Source of the DNA: Zoroaster sp. YZ-2022 | Lineage: Eukaryota; Echinodermata; Asteroidea; Forcipulatida; Zoroasteridae | Length of the DNA stretch: 64,000 bases | NCBI GenBank assembly: GCA_029582265.1 | Contig: CM055828.1 | Span: forward strand, 18,033,728 to 18,097,727 | Direction: 5' to 3' | Part shown: positions 35,270-47,199 of the stretch, piece by piece | Layout of the letters: each line of letters starts with the position of its first letter | How positions within the stretch are numbered: the first letter of the stretch is position 1 | The notes under the pieces: model-generated | Database searches by the model: none | Told to the model about the DNA's origin: nothing | Seen by the model: the letters and a program-made list of their open reading frames with translations, nothing else | Program-made: the position numbers and the translations under genes

Positions 35270-35684
35270 TTATGTGATTTGTTCCTGTAATAGGGAAAGC
35301 AGAACATTAAGGATTTCATCTGGTTCTTCGAAAAAAACAAGGAGTCGTATGGGGTGGGAGCAGGTTTCTCAGTTGATCCTTTTGGATCTGTGTTTGTGGT
35401 TGCTCAGTTAGTTTCTCCCGAATGTTTTGGGCCTTTCTGAATGCAACAAAGGGGTTGTTTCGGAAATACTTCTGAGAGGTGTGGGTTTTGTTGTATCAGC
35501 GGCCGGTGTTTGTTTACTGCTTGTTTCACATCTTTGTGGTTAACGAACGCATTATAGGTTGTTGAGAAAACCAGTGGTACTTCCTTGTTTTGTTTACCTT
35601 TTGGTAGCTTGTGAATCAGTTTGGCTCGGTTTGCCAATGACACTTTGTGCGGTGCGTTGTTTATCTCAGTTTGAGTATAGCCTC
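35270..35684 (-). pseudogene. Penelope-like ORF, 3' half (copy R2)
   Basis: GYTQTEINNAPHKVSLANRA and the QNPHLSEVFPKQP linker on the minus strand, ending at the TA (35685-35686) where the composite element begins. Confidence 0.8.
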
Positions 35685-35686
35685 TA

Positions 35687-35874
35687 CAATCCCGCCCAAA
35701 TCTCGCTGGGCCCCCCGGCCCCCTGACAATGTTGGCTCTTATTGGGCGGTCTGTGCTCCGGCTGGAATAACAACATTGGTGGGGGATCAGGGAGCAGGGG
35801 AGCGGAGAGAGCAGAGAGGGGACAGCGTAGGGTATGTTTATTGTCACGTGTCCCAACTATTTTGGCCGGGATTG
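35687..35874 (-). mobile_element. 190-bp MITE-like element M (R2, distal)
   Basis: Ends CAATCCCGCCCAAA and TTTGGCCGGGATTG. The CGCCC variant is shared with M3 (GGGCG), supporting one-to-one correspondence with M3. Confidence 0.75.
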
Positions 35875-36190
35875 TCTGAATTTTCTCTTGGTTTATCTGG
35901 AGCCGTGACCAGACGCGGGCAAACCGCAGTCTTTGTCTTTGTCTCAAGGACAATACATTAAGGGACAAGGCAAGTGATGGTGTTAGTGATCATCTCGTGA
36001 TGATGATGATGCCAATGATGTGGTGACGCTGGACGTCATCCTCATCCTCATTATCCTCATCATATTCGTCACTCTCCTCCTCAAAATCATCATCAATAAT
36101 CAAAAATAATAATCAAAAATAAATAAACAATAAATAAATAAAGTAATATTATTGTCGGTGTTGCGGACAAAATACATAAACATTCTACTT

Positions 36191-36261
36191 GGTTGGGATT
36201 CGAACATACGATCTCTGCATTTCAGATCAGATGTCTTAACCACTAGACCACCGTGGCAACC
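36191..36261 (-). tRNA. tRNA-like sequence T2 (R2)
   Basis: Inverted copy of T2; A-box region and B box intact. Confidence 0.35.
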
Positions 36262-36623
36262 TGCAAGCGTTCCCAGTTCGATACCCTTGGACGATGCATG
36301 GCTGCAATGCGCTTGCGCGCAAAACACAGATGATCAGAACTTTATTGTAGGGTGCACCGTGCACGGTTCACCATGCCATTTTGGTCCCGCCATAAGTTCC
36401 CAAAAGAGTTTGTGTTCAACGCGAAAAGCACATTAAGATACACAAACAACATACAAGCCTCTTCAATTTGGTTTCATCCCCTCATTCCGTTATTTTGACG
36501 AAAAATCCAACGGTGATCCATCGAAACCAAAAAGAAAGGAAGGTGACTCTCCTTCTTTATTGTTCAGTGGTGAACCATGGTTACATTATCCATCGACATA
36601 TGAATGGGACCGAACTGGTGTAT

Positions 36624-36688
36624 ACCACGGTGGTATAGTGGATAAGACACCTGTTGTAAAACGCGGGGATCGTGGTTCGAATCACCCG
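36624..36688 (+). tRNA. tRNA-like sequence T1 (R2)
   Basis: Inverted copy of T1. The T arm has lost several bases (CGTGGTTCGAATCACCCG). Confidence 0.3.
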
Positions 36689-36980
36689 ATTACAACGTTT
36701 GTATCTTTTGTATAAAGGTATAATTTATCACACATTAAGGTAAAATCTACAATAATATTTTATCATTATTATAATTTTTCCCAAATAATTTTCTTTAATT
36801 CAACCTTTGGACGCTATTTCATGTTTGGGAAACAAAACCAAACACCCTCAGAAAACTTAATAATACTATAGTAATAAAATAAAATAAACTGAACAAAAAA
36901 AATAAAATCACAAAGACAGACAATATGCGCATGGATAAAATGGGCATGTCGCTCACATATTATACTACAAGGAATTCAGA

Positions 36981-37159
36981 CAATCCCGGCCAAATCTCGC
37001 TGGGCCCCAGCTGACAATGTTGGCTCTTATTGGGCGGTCTGTGCTCCGGCTGGAGATAACAACATTGGTGGGATCGGGGGGCTTGCAGAGGAGAGAGAGA
37101 GCAGGGACAGCGTGGGGTATGTTTATTGTCACGTGTCCCAACTATTTTAGCCAGGATTG
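36981..37159 (-). mobile_element. 190-bp MITE-like element M (R2, proximal)
   Basis: Shortened M copy with deletions in the GC-rich interior (GGGCCCCAGCTGACAATG); its right end reads TTTTAGCCAGGATTG. Flanked by TA at 37160. Confidence 0.7.
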
Positions 37160-37161
37160 TA

Positions 37162-37800
37162 GCTGATAGTTTTGTGAAGAGAATCTTGACTTTTCTACGA
37201 AATCTTCCTCATTGTTGGTATTCTCGCATATCAGAGTTTCTCCGTAGATAAATGCTTTGAATACATGGGGTGGGTGTGATGAGGTTATGTGTAAGAAACT
37301 GTATATTTCTGTTGGTTTGGTGTACACTTTGTGTCAATTATGCCAGTTTCACGGAAGAGTTTCCTTTGAAAATGGTTAAGTCAAGATAATCGATTGAGGT
37401 TTTCAGGCCTCGTATGTGAATTTGAGATTTGCTTGTAACTGATTCATAGTGTTTATGAGATTCTTGTCATGTTCTTTTTTATGGGTTCTCAGACGAATAT
37501 GAGCAAGTTGAAATGTTGTGGCTTCAATTTGTTTTCGAGCGTTGCACTGTGTGGTTTTGGATGCCAAGTGGATGGTGGTTTGAAAGGGTGGGTTTTGGAA
37601 GTTTTGTTACGCATTTATAGGTATGCAATTCTCAATTTCCTATGAAAAGTGTTAAAATCACTCAAAAGATAAAACAGGTTGGTCTAGCAGGGGTTGGAAC
37701 GAGGTTTAAACTTTTATCCAGACACGTTTTCCTTTGAAATAGTTTTGATTTGAATAGGTTTGTGATGGTGTTCACTTTGTTCTGCTAGTGTGGTTAGTAG
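37162..37800 (-). pseudogene. Penelope-like ORF, 5' half (copy R2)
   Basis: Thumb region KPTEIYSFLHITSSHPPHVF and the N-terminal PLE segment on the minus strand, with frameshifts. The other half lies beyond the composite element. Confidence 0.75.
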
Positions 37801-38139
37801 ACTAATTGGGTAATGTTTGGTTTTATATGAGTGTTCAAGTGAAAATTATTTCAATTTCGTTTTGACTCTGAACGTTTCGCTTCTTTCGTTAATTTCCCGT
37901 TTGCCATAGTCGGAGATAGTTATGTGCTAAATAATATATACTTTTTATATTTGTAATATATTAATTAGATAATAGGGTAGACAGATGGCATGAAATATCT
38001 CTTTTGAGAAGTTGTGGTGGTCCTGAAAGGACCGGTGGAAATGAAATATTTTGAAAGTGCTGACTTACTCTTGGCCGCTTCTTTTCCCGTGTTGGCAGAG
38101 GCTGAGGATGGTACCATGCCCACGGGCCAGCGTCCTCAG

Positions 38140-39400
38140 CAGCGTTGCTTGATTTAAATCACGTTGATTTAAATTGCGATTTAAATCACATGATTTTTTT
38201 TCAAAAAAATCACTGATTTAAATCAATTTTTTGAAAAATTTATTTTCTGAGATTTTTCTTATTTGTAAGTTTAACGTAACATCAATTTAGTAATTATAAC
38301 CAACTGGATCATACTAATTAAGAGCTTTAGAATATTTAAAAGAACCCCAAAAACCATCACCCCCATAAATTTGACAAGCAGATGTTTATAATTACCAATC
38401 TCATACAGCATTTCTAAATTTCGAATATAAAATCATTAATAAGACGTGCCATGACACTTATACGAACACCGCGGTTGCATCGCGCTTAATTTGTCAGTAG
38501 CTGTGAAGGGGCGCTATAACTTATGTTGCGTTGAACACTAGCAACTGCCAATGGTTTTAACAGATGCCTAGAGGTCTAGACAACAATTTGAAGCAAAAAA
38601 AATGTAAGGGCCCTTTAGGTTGATGTTTATTTTAGTTCTGATAACGCTTTTCCCCTACCCCAAATCGACATAAATATACCCTATTATGTGTACCCATAGC
38701 AGTTATGAAATAAACATCTCTCATCCTCTGGCTGATGGCTCCAGCCTGTCTGGAATCATGTTCTGGCACACCATAGTGGGTAACTGGTAGCTGTTGATAA
38801 GCCGCTCAGAGCCGAAGTCAATGGCCTTGTGTTGACAGATGGGATTAGGATTTGTACACGGTCCTATGGGACCGTGCAGGATTACACGGTCCTATGGGAC
38901 CATGCTTTTTACAGTAAGGATTTTTGGGTCAAGGGTTCCAAAGCAGGCTAATGGGAATTAACCATGCTATTTGGGTATAATTCAACAGTGAACTTACGGA
39001 ATTTGAGAAATTTGGGGTAAGCATTAACGGAGTAATTAAATTTTGTTTACAAACCTACTTACAAAATAAGCGGCGTGGCACCGCTGACTCATCGGACAAA
39101 CTATTTTTCTATTATCTTCTTTTAATACATAAAACACTTTAATGGTAACAATACTCCTAACTAATTGGTAGGCAAAAGTTCTGGAATGATATCTGTACTA
39201 GATCAACATTACACTAACACAAAGTTAACACAAAACAAATGGAAATTTCTGTGGGGACATGTACTTTGAACGTTTTTATAAGTTAGAGTCATCAAAATTT
39301 TGTGAGCCTACACATTTCTACAGACAATTAAGATTATAAAAATAATGCTTTTATTAGTGCAGCATTATATTATGTTAGATTCAATTGAATAAAGTCACTC
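38140..39400. mobile_element. hAT-like element copy (R2)
   Basis: Begins CAGCGTTGCTTGATTT at 38140, preceded by GTCCTCAG, the inverse of the CTGAGGAC target repeat. Runs to the R1 minisatellite. No transposase. Confidence 0.7.
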
Positions 39401-39415
39401 CAGCCTTTTGCACAT

Positions 39416-40000
39416 GACCTCTCAAATATGGCCTCTCAAATCGGCCTCTCAAATATGGCCTCTCAAATATGACCTCTCAAATTGGCCTCTCAAATATGGT
39501 CTCTCAAATATGGCCTCTCAAATCTGCCCTTCAAATATGGCCTCTCAAATATGGTCTCTCAAACATGGCCTCTCAAATATGACCTCTCAAATCGGACTCT
39601 CAAATATGGCCTCTCAAATATGGCTTCTCAAATATGGACTCTCTAATCGGCGTCTCAAATATGGCCTCTCTAATATGGCCTCTCAAATATGACCTCTCAA
39701 ATCGACCTCTCAAATATGACCTCTCAAATATGGCCTCTCAAATATGGCCTCTCAAATATAGCCTCTCAAATATGACCTCTCAAATCGCCCTCCTCAAATA
39801 TGGCCTCTCAAATATAGCCTCTCAAATCGGCCCCTCAAATATGGCCTCTCAAATATGGCCTCTCTCAAAATATGGCCTCTCAAATCGGCGCTTTTCAAAT
39901 GGCTTCTCAAAATATGGCATCTCAAATAAGACCTCTCAAATCGACCTCTCAAATCGACCTCTCAAATAATTATGGCCTCCTCAAATCAGCCTCTCAAATT
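39416..40000 (-). repeat. 13/14-bp minisatellite (copy R1)
   Basis: Inverted copy of the 4889-5474 array; the variant order matches L1 closely. Confidence 0.95.
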
Positions 40001-40009
40001 TCACTTCTG

Positions 40010-40975
40010 ACCCTGTATATCAATACGGCACGCTGGTCAGTCATTAAAAAAAAAAAAACGCGATGGGCCCACAAGAATTTTTACTCTGTTAGTATCGATG
40101 TTGTATCCGTGTGCAAGATCTATGAATGCACCGTGTGCATTTACAGACATTTTATCACAAATGATATATTGTCTTTACATTTATAACGAAAACAACGTAT
40201 ACATCTGATTACTAAATTACCTCCCGAAAAAAGTAATAATTTCTGGTGGACATAGTGCTGTGAACAGAATTACACGCACATGTACAGCGACATGATGCCC
40301 TGGTGGCAAATATGATGGGGCATAATACTTGAAAGATATCATTGACAAACAAGTGGCTCAAAACACAAATTGCAAAAATAATGGTAGCTGAAGCTAAAAC
40401 GTGCTTTTGAGTAATCTTACACACACAAAAAAGCGCCATGGAAGCAACGAAGCTGAAATCGCACAAATGTTCATTGTATTATGGTCACAGTTCTTTAAAT
40501 TCCATTTCAGCTCATAGTATGGTAGTAGAAGATGAAATATAGTCTGCTACCAGGAAAAAAATGTGGTATAAAAAGCTGGTTTTTGGGTGTCAAACGAAAC
40601 TAAATTCTTAAGTAGTAGAACAACATATCAAAATCTAAAATCTCTTTGAGGAATTTTTTTATAGGTATTTGATTTTGTTTGTTTTTTTCATTCGCATTCA
40701 TATTGTGATAAAGAATGATGGTGCAATCCCCATTCAGTGACACTCTCCATCTTTGTTGACTTTTGTTTTTTTTTTTCAAGATACATTTTGTTATACAAAT
40801 GAAAATACAGTGATAGATCCGTATCAGACTATTTCCAATGTTTGTCCATTTGACAATAAAATTTATGTGGGAATAGTAGGCCTTATGTTTGGAAGGTACC
40901 AATAATGACCCGATCGGTCTAAAAATACGGGAAACGTGTAGAAGAGACAGGATATTTTTCAGATCCTTCAATGTG
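40010..40975 (-). other. 3' tail of unit R1
   Basis: Reverse-complement match to 3970-4880 with many short insertions. No gene. Confidence 0.5.
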
Positions 40976-40978
40976 TAA

Positions 40979-41020
40979 CAATATTAAGCTTTCATGCCTC
41001 ACTTGGCAATCATCAGTTGC
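40979..41020 (-). ncRNA. Hammerhead ribozyme remnant (copy R1)
   Basis: CTGATGA, stem II and GAAA are kept. The 3' strand of helix III reads AAT instead of GCT and helix I is weakened, so cleavage is not expected. Confidence 0.5.
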
Positions 41021-41149
41021 ATGTAATGGTTCAAATTACAACATGGGTCTGTATGGATGGTCTCTGCATCTTATTTTAAGATAAGACCATTGAATTTATA
41101 ATGTTATAATGTGTCCGTTTGTTTTGTAGAGAAGAGTTCGTTGATTTTA

Positions 41150-42330
41150 TAGTGATTTGTTCCTGTAATAGGAAAGCAAAACATATTAAAGTTTCATCTG
41201 GTTCTTCGAAAAAACAGGAGTCGTGTATGCTCGGGTGGGAGCGAGGTTCTCTCCAGTTAGATCCTTTTGGATCTGTGTTTGTGGTAGTTGCTCGGATTAG
41301 TTTTCTCCCAAGAATCTGTTTGGGCCTTTCTAGATGCAACAAAGGGTTTGTTCAAGAATAACTTCTGAAGGTGTGGTTTGTTCTTGTATCAATGACCGGT
41401 GTTTTGTTTACAACTTGGCTTTTTCACATCTTTGTGGTTAACGAACGCAGTATAGGTTGTTGAAGAAAACCAGTGGTACTTCCTTGTTTTTGTTTACCTT
41501 TTGATGACTTGTGAATCAGTTTGGCTCAGTTGCCAGTGACACTTTGTGCAGTGCGTTGTTTATCTCCAGTTTGAAGTATAGCCCCTCTGGCTGATAGTTT
41601 TGTGAGAGAATCCTTGACTTTTTCTACAATCTTCCTCTCATTGTTGGTATTTCTCACATATCGGAGAGTTTCTCCGTAGATAAATGCTTTGAATACATGG
41701 GGTGGGTGTGATGAGGTTATGTGAAACTGATATATTTCTATTGATTTAGTGTACACTTTTGTGTCAGTTATACCAGTTTCTGGAAGAGTTTTTCCTTGAA
41801 ATGGTTAAGTCAAGATAATCGATTGAGGTTTTTTCAGGCCTCGTATGTGAATTTGAGATGCTTGTAACTGATTCCATAGTGTTTATGATTCTTGTCATGA
41901 CTACTTTTTATGAGTTCTCAGACGAATAAGGCAAATTGAAATGTTGTGGCTTCCAATTTGTTTTCGAGCGTTGCACTGTGTGGTTTTGGATGCCAAGTGG
42001 ATGGTGGTTTGAAAGGGTGGGTTTTGGAAGTTTTATTTACGCATTTATAGGTATGCAATTCTCAATTTCCTATGAAAAAGTCTTCGTCACTCAAAAGATA
42101 AACAAGGTTGGTCTAGCAGGGGGTTTGGGAACGAGGTTTTGACAACACCATCAGGCACGTTTTTTCCTTTAGAAATAGTTTTGAGTTGAATAGGTTTAGC
42201 GATGAATTGTTCACTTTGTTCTGCTAGTGTGGTCAGTAGACTAATTGGGTAATGTTTGGTTTTTATGTAATGTTCAAGTGAAAGTGTTTCAATTTTCTGC
42301 GTTTTGACTCTGAACATTCGCTACTTTCGT
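41150..42330 (-). pseudogene. Penelope-like ORF (family 1, copy R1)
   Basis: Minus strand: the N-terminal stretch HYPISLLTTLAEQSEQF, then thumb and linker (KPKQ-like, SSHPPHVFKAFIYGETLRY). The catalytic region is missing and frameshifts are frequent. There is no composite insertion. Confidence 0.75.
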
Positions 42331-42586
42331 GTGAATTTCCGTTTGCCGCCATAGTCAGGAGATAGTTATATTAACTAAATAATATATACTTTTTATATTT
42401 GTAATATATTAATTGAATAATAGGGTGAGACGGGCATGAAATATCTCTTTTGAGAAGTTGTGGTGGTCTGAAAGGACCGGTGGAAGTGAAATATTTTGAG
42501 GTGCTGACTTACTCTTTGGGCCGCTTCTTTTCCCGTGTTGGCGAAGGCTGAGGATGGTACCATGCCCCGGGGCCCAGCGTCCTCAA

Positions 42587-43247
42587 CAGCGTTGTGATTC
42601 GTCGTTGATTTAAGTTGCGATTTAATCATGATTTTTTTCAAAAATCCGCTGATTCATCAATTTTTGAAAAAAATTTATTTTCTGATTTTTTCCTTATTTA
42701 TGGTTTAACGTAACATCAATTTAGTAATTATAACCAACTGGATCATACCAATTTAAGAGCTTTAGAATATTTAAAAGAACCCCAAAAAACCATCTTCCCA
42801 TAAATTTGACAAGCAGATGTTTATAATTACCAATCTCATACAGCATTTCTAAATTTCGAATATAAAATCATTAATAAGACGTGCCATGACACTTATACCC
42901 GAACACCGCGGTTGCATCGCGCTGGTGTCAGTAGCTGTGAAGGGGCGCTTCGCAACTTATGTTGCGTTGAACACTACCAACTGCCAATGGTTTTAACAGA
43001 TGTCTAAAGGGCCCAACCCAAACCCTTTTACACGAGGGAAATAAGATCCATGGTCCTAAAACAACGTTGTCAACACTTTGTGGGAAAAGTACCCTCTCGC
43101 ACAAAAACATCCGTAGTCTTTCCCCACCACGGTCGGACCAGCAACAAAAAAAACCTTTTGAAACACCACGATAGGCCGTTTTAAAGAACAAACCCACAGA
43201 GACCGGACCATTGTTTTGGAGCTACCACGCATGCGCCGAAAAAATTT
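42587..43247. mobile_element. hAT-like element and nested TIR element, cut by gap (R1)
   Basis: hAT-like end CAGCGTTG at 42587. At about 43010 the sequence enters the inverse of the nested element at 1428-1984 (AAAGGGC... and CACGAGGGAAATAAG). Only L1 has that nested element, so R1 is the counterpart of L1. Confidence 0.7.
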
Positions 43248-43747
43248 NNNNNNNNNNNNNNNNNNNNNNNNNNNNNNNNNNNNNNNNNNNNNNNNNNNNN
43301 NNNNNNNNNNNNNNNNNNNNNNNNNNNNNNNNNNNNNNNNNNNNNNNNNNNNNNNNNNNNNNNNNNNNNNNNNNNNNNNNNNNNNNNNNNNNNNNNNNNN
43401 NNNNNNNNNNNNNNNNNNNNNNNNNNNNNNNNNNNNNNNNNNNNNNNNNNNNNNNNNNNNNNNNNNNNNNNNNNNNNNNNNNNNNNNNNNNNNNNNNNNN
43501 NNNNNNNNNNNNNNNNNNNNNNNNNNNNNNNNNNNNNNNNNNNNNNNNNNNNNNNNNNNNNNNNNNNNNNNNNNNNNNNNNNNNNNNNNNNNNNNNNNNN
43601 NNNNNNNNNNNNNNNNNNNNNNNNNNNNNNNNNNNNNNNNNNNNNNNNNNNNNNNNNNNNNNNNNNNNNNNNNNNNNNNNNNNNNNNNNNNNNNNNNNNN
43701 NNNNNNNNNNNNNNNNNNNNNNNNNNNNNNNNNNNNNNNNNNNNNNN
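43248..43747. other. Assembly gap, 500 N
   Basis: Exactly 500 N; a placeholder between contigs. Frames spanning it are artefacts. Confidence 1.
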
Positions 43748-44718
43748 ATTGTGTACCAAAATATGATTTGGAAAGATTTTAACCACATAATATGATTTGC
43801 TTTTACTAAAAAGGTACATTAAAGGCATATTTACATCCATTATCACTATTTATGTTAATTCATATATTGGGCAAGAAAACTTACTAGGTAAAACTAGTTA
43901 TTCCCAGAATGCATTGAAAGTGGTCGCATGACTAAAATGTGTGTACAGCAGCTAACAATTTTAACTATCCAGAAGCTGAAAGAAATATCCTCATAAAACT
44001 TCATTTTATAGTTTTTAAGAGATCAGTGTGAAAAACACAATTGTATCATAAGGGTATTAAGGAGTGGGTCAAATTTATTCCTCAATACACGACACAATGC
44101 GCAAACATATTGAATTATGTTGCAATTCCCCTTGTTGATAGACCAAGTCCATTGTTCCAGAGTCCCAGAGAGTTTAATAATAGGCCTACATGCCATATTA
44201 TTTTCCTTTATAAGACCTTTACTACGTTAATTTAAAACATTCAAATTAATGAACGAACATATCACTAGTGCACAACAATACCAAACGAATTAACTTTTAA
44301 CCCCGGGAAAACAATTTTATTTTGCAACAATATGCTTTTTGAGTTTCAACTTGTGTATTGGCGTATGGAATATAGCTAGAAGTAGCTGTATTTATCGCGT
44401 GACAATTATTGTGATGAATGGGTTGTTCACATACAGAGACCCGTGCAGTTCTTCTTTTCTTGTTGTACATGCCCCAATTGTTGTTACGGTAGCCTGCATG
44501 AAAGGCTCCTGCCAAACCATCCAACGTACAAAGACTGGCACGATATTTTTTGCAGGCTGCCTTTGCAAACCTCAGGTTATTTGATGAAAACGTCTCTTTT
44601 GTCATACAGATAGGGTAATCTGTGAAGAAAAAATGAGTTATATTCAAAGCATTTCAAGTCAAATTATGTTTTTTTAAACAATAATGCAATTGTACAAGGT
44701 ACAGCCAGGGGCACTAAG

Positions 44719-45060
44719 ATGGCGCCCTCGTACGCTAATCTGTTTATGTCTGACCTTGAAGACAGATTGCTATCTTCTGCCCCCCACCGCCCTCTAATAT
44801 GGTGGAGATTTATTGATTATATTTTCTCCAATTGGTGTGGTGGCCAAGATAGACTAGGTGAATTCTTCAACTACATTAATTCATTCCATCCTACCATCAT
44901 GTTCACTACCAACTACTCTCCTAATAGCGTGAACTTCCTAGACGTCACCATCAACAAATCTCCCCAGGGCATCTCGACTGATGTTTACTGTAAACCAACT
45001 GATACTCATCAATACCTCCTTTCTGACAAGCACTGCAAAGAGGCTATTGCCCCCGTATAA
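44719..45060 (+). pseudogene. Reverse transcriptase fragment, Penelope-like family 2 copy A
   Basis: RT palm: KMAPSYANLFMSDLEDRLL (motif B region; the preceding GTAMGT of copy B reads GTARGT here), then WWRFIDYIFSNW, where the catalytic F/YIDD has become FIDY. SFHPTIMFTTNYSPNSVNFL and DVYCKPTDTHQYLLS follow, typical of PLE RTs. Loss of the second Asp and later frameshifts make it inactive. Confidence 0.85.
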
Positions 45061-45099
45061 GACGTATCTGTTCCACTGATACTTATACAGGAGGCGGTC

Positions 45100-45800
45100 G
45101 TCTGAACTGAGGCAACACCTTGTATCTCGGGGTCATAGAAAACGCAGGGTCCAACTAGCAATCAACAGGGCCCTGAGTACCCCCATAACACCTTCTTGGC
45201 TACCCCGGGTAACAAGAAAACCATTCCCAACAGAGTTCCCCTGGTCACTACCTATCACCCCAGATTACCCAGACTTTTATCTATCGTAAATGATAACATG
45301 ACTATTTTATACTCCTCTAACAGGTTGCGCTCAGCCATCCGTGAGCCCTCATTGATTGCTTTCCGTCGCCCCTGCAACCTCAGCGATATACTGGTTCGGG
45401 CTAGGCTCCCTAGCACCAACAGTGACCTTAACCTCACTGATCATGAGTCACAGGGGTGCTCTAATTGTACCCACTCGAGATGCAAAACCTGTTTGCATCT
45501 CAAATCTGCTCAGAAGGTGAAAAGCCACAGTACTGGCCTCACCTTCAAAATTAAATCCCAGTGTGACACACCCAATGTTGTATAATTATGTATTCTCATG
45601 TAAAAGATGTGGTATACAATATGCAGGAGAGACAAACACCAAATTGTGTCTCTGTGTTGCCAACGATGTCTCCTCTGTGAAAACCAAAAAACCCTACTCT
45701 GTAGCAATCCACTTCTACACCCCTAATCACAGTATTAACGATGTTGAACGTTTTGTAATTGAAGCCTGCACTGGCGATGACACATTGCAAACTTAGTGAG
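45100..45800 (+). pseudogene. Linker and GIY-YIG region, Penelope-like family 2 copy A
   Basis: A different frame at 45100-45180 reads SSELRQHLVSRGHRKRRVQL, the PLE segment after the thumb. The frame at 45196-45585 gives the linker with a CX2CX4CX2C cluster (CSNCTHSRCKTC). A frameshift near 45580 leads to CKRCGIQYAGETNTKLCLCV and AIHFYTPNHSINDVERFVIE, matching the PLE GIY-YIG endonuclease (the usual YVGET.Q.L.R). The catalytic Arg position reads Cys. Confidence 0.75.
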
Positions 45801-46140
45801 TCACACTGGATACATCAACTCCACACACTTCAACCGTGTGGTCTTAAGCTGAGGCCACCCTCCCGATGTAATTTATATATCATCAGGTCATCACATTGAG
45901 GTGATTGGTTACTACGATAATATTTAGAATGGCATTTTAAGTGAACATTATTGTCAAAACATTACCAGCGTATTTGATTTCATGTGTCAAATTCAAATTT
46001 TCTAGTACAACCAGAATGAACTCAACAGATATTCCATGTTCGAATGCCCTGACCGGTTCTTACTGGGCAGCATTTATATCAAGCTCTTTCGACAAGAACG
46101 GTTTCAAAAATTGTATGATCTACCCCTGAAATAAACGAAC

Positions 46141-46500
46141 ACGCACACCTTCAACCTCAGACCCACAACATGTAAACAAGTAAACCCATAAATAACTTAT
46201 CATTATACAAATCAGGGCAGCTCCCTTCTATCACCCAAACAAATGTTACAACCAACAGGGAAACAAATAAGGTAGTCATCTGAGGAAAAATCCAAAATCA
46301 AAATCTATTTTATTATCAACTGCTAAATATTGAGTGGATAATGGATATCTGTAATTAATGAAGATGGCATTGAATAACTATTCACCGGTCTCACGAAGTG
46401 ACACAAACTTGCCCACTAGACAACATTTACAAAGACGTTTGGACTTTATAGGCACCCTTTATCAAATAATTGGAAATACACATTTTCATTAACCACATAG
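46141..46500. other. No gene recognised
   Basis: AT-rich sequence after the element; nothing identifiable. Confidence 0.4.
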
Positions 46501-47170
46501 AAAAGTCTGTAAACGTGTAATTTTCATTATTTATCAACCATGAAATTAACGTCATGGTTCATTATCATTATTTATAAACCATAGAAAAGTGTACAATATT
46601 TATAAACATGAAATTACATGTAGTTTTTTTAAATTTTTTACAAACCATGGAAATTACAAAAATACACCCTTTTCACCCAATGAAAATGATCTATGATTAC
46701 AAATAATGAAAACGAACAATTGCGTGAATTTCCATGGTTAACACAGCATGGAAATTAAACCCTTTTCTATGGTTTATAAACCATGAAAAACTACTGGCGT
46801 GTAATTTCAGGTTTATAAATAGTGATAATTACACGATTGCACCCTTTTCTATGGTTTATAAACCATGAAAAACTACTGGCGTGTAATTTCAGGTTTATAA
46901 ATAGTGATAATTACACGATTGCACGCGTTTCTATGGTTTATAAATAATGAAGATGAACCATTGCGTGCAATTTCATGGTTTATAAATGATGAACATTACA
47001 CGAATGCAAACGTTTCTATGGTTTATGAATAATGAAAATGAAAAGATTGCACACTTTTCTATTGTTTATAATTAATGTAAGTGAACCATTGCGAGCAATT
47101 TCATGCTTTATAAATGATGTTAAAGAACAAATAGTGAAAAACGAAAAATTGCATGCATTTTCATTTTGAA
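46500..47170 (+). repeat. Degenerate ~80-bp tandem repeat
   Basis: Repeats built on TTTCTATGGTTTATAAA, CATGAAA or AATGAAAATGA, and ATTACACGATTGCAC. Two adjacent copies at about 46768-46850 and 46850-46930 are nearly identical; others are diverged. Each repeat contains the short palindrome CATGGTTTATAAACCATG or a variant, so single strands could form hairpins. Confidence 0.7.
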
Positions 47171-47199
47171 TTATTTGACAAATGGTGCCCCATACGTGG

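Larger units (their letters stand above)
35687..37159 (-). mobile_element. TA-flanked composite element, short form (M-U-M)
   Basis: Same insertion at the same TA of the Penelope ORF as 7755-13965, in inverted orientation, but with one segment U (35875-36980) between two M elements (35687-35874 and 36981-37159). TA flanks at 35685-35686 and 37160-37161. It contains T2-like (36191-36261, minus) and T1-like (36624-36688, plus) tRNA segments. The difference of four U copies and one M between the arms is the largest structural difference between them. Confidence 0.8.
25700..43247 (-). repeat. Inverted arm: reverse-complement copy of the 584-17932 array
   Basis: Read on the minus strand from 43247 it follows contig 1 from about 1720 onwards in the same order: end of the nested TIR element, hAT-like element, Penelope ORF, hammerhead, tail, minisatellite (R1, 43247-39416). 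R2 follows (about 39400-33603, including the TA composite insertion), then R3 (33595-29043) and a partial R4 (29035-25700). Indel density rises towards R4. Confidence 0.85.
43830..46140 (+). mobile_element. Penelope-like element, family 2, copy A
   Basis: Collinear with 59945-62695, including non-coding flanks on both sides (from TATCACTATTTATG to GTATGA.CT.CCCCTGAAATA). It carries RT and linker/GIY-YIG fragments. Relative to copy B it lacks about 510 bases after the ORF (junction GTGGTCTTAAGCTGAGGCC near 45847) but keeps about 60 bases that B has lost near 45135-45190. The first ~0.8 kb is anonymous and may replace the usual N-terminal region. Confidence 0.75.
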
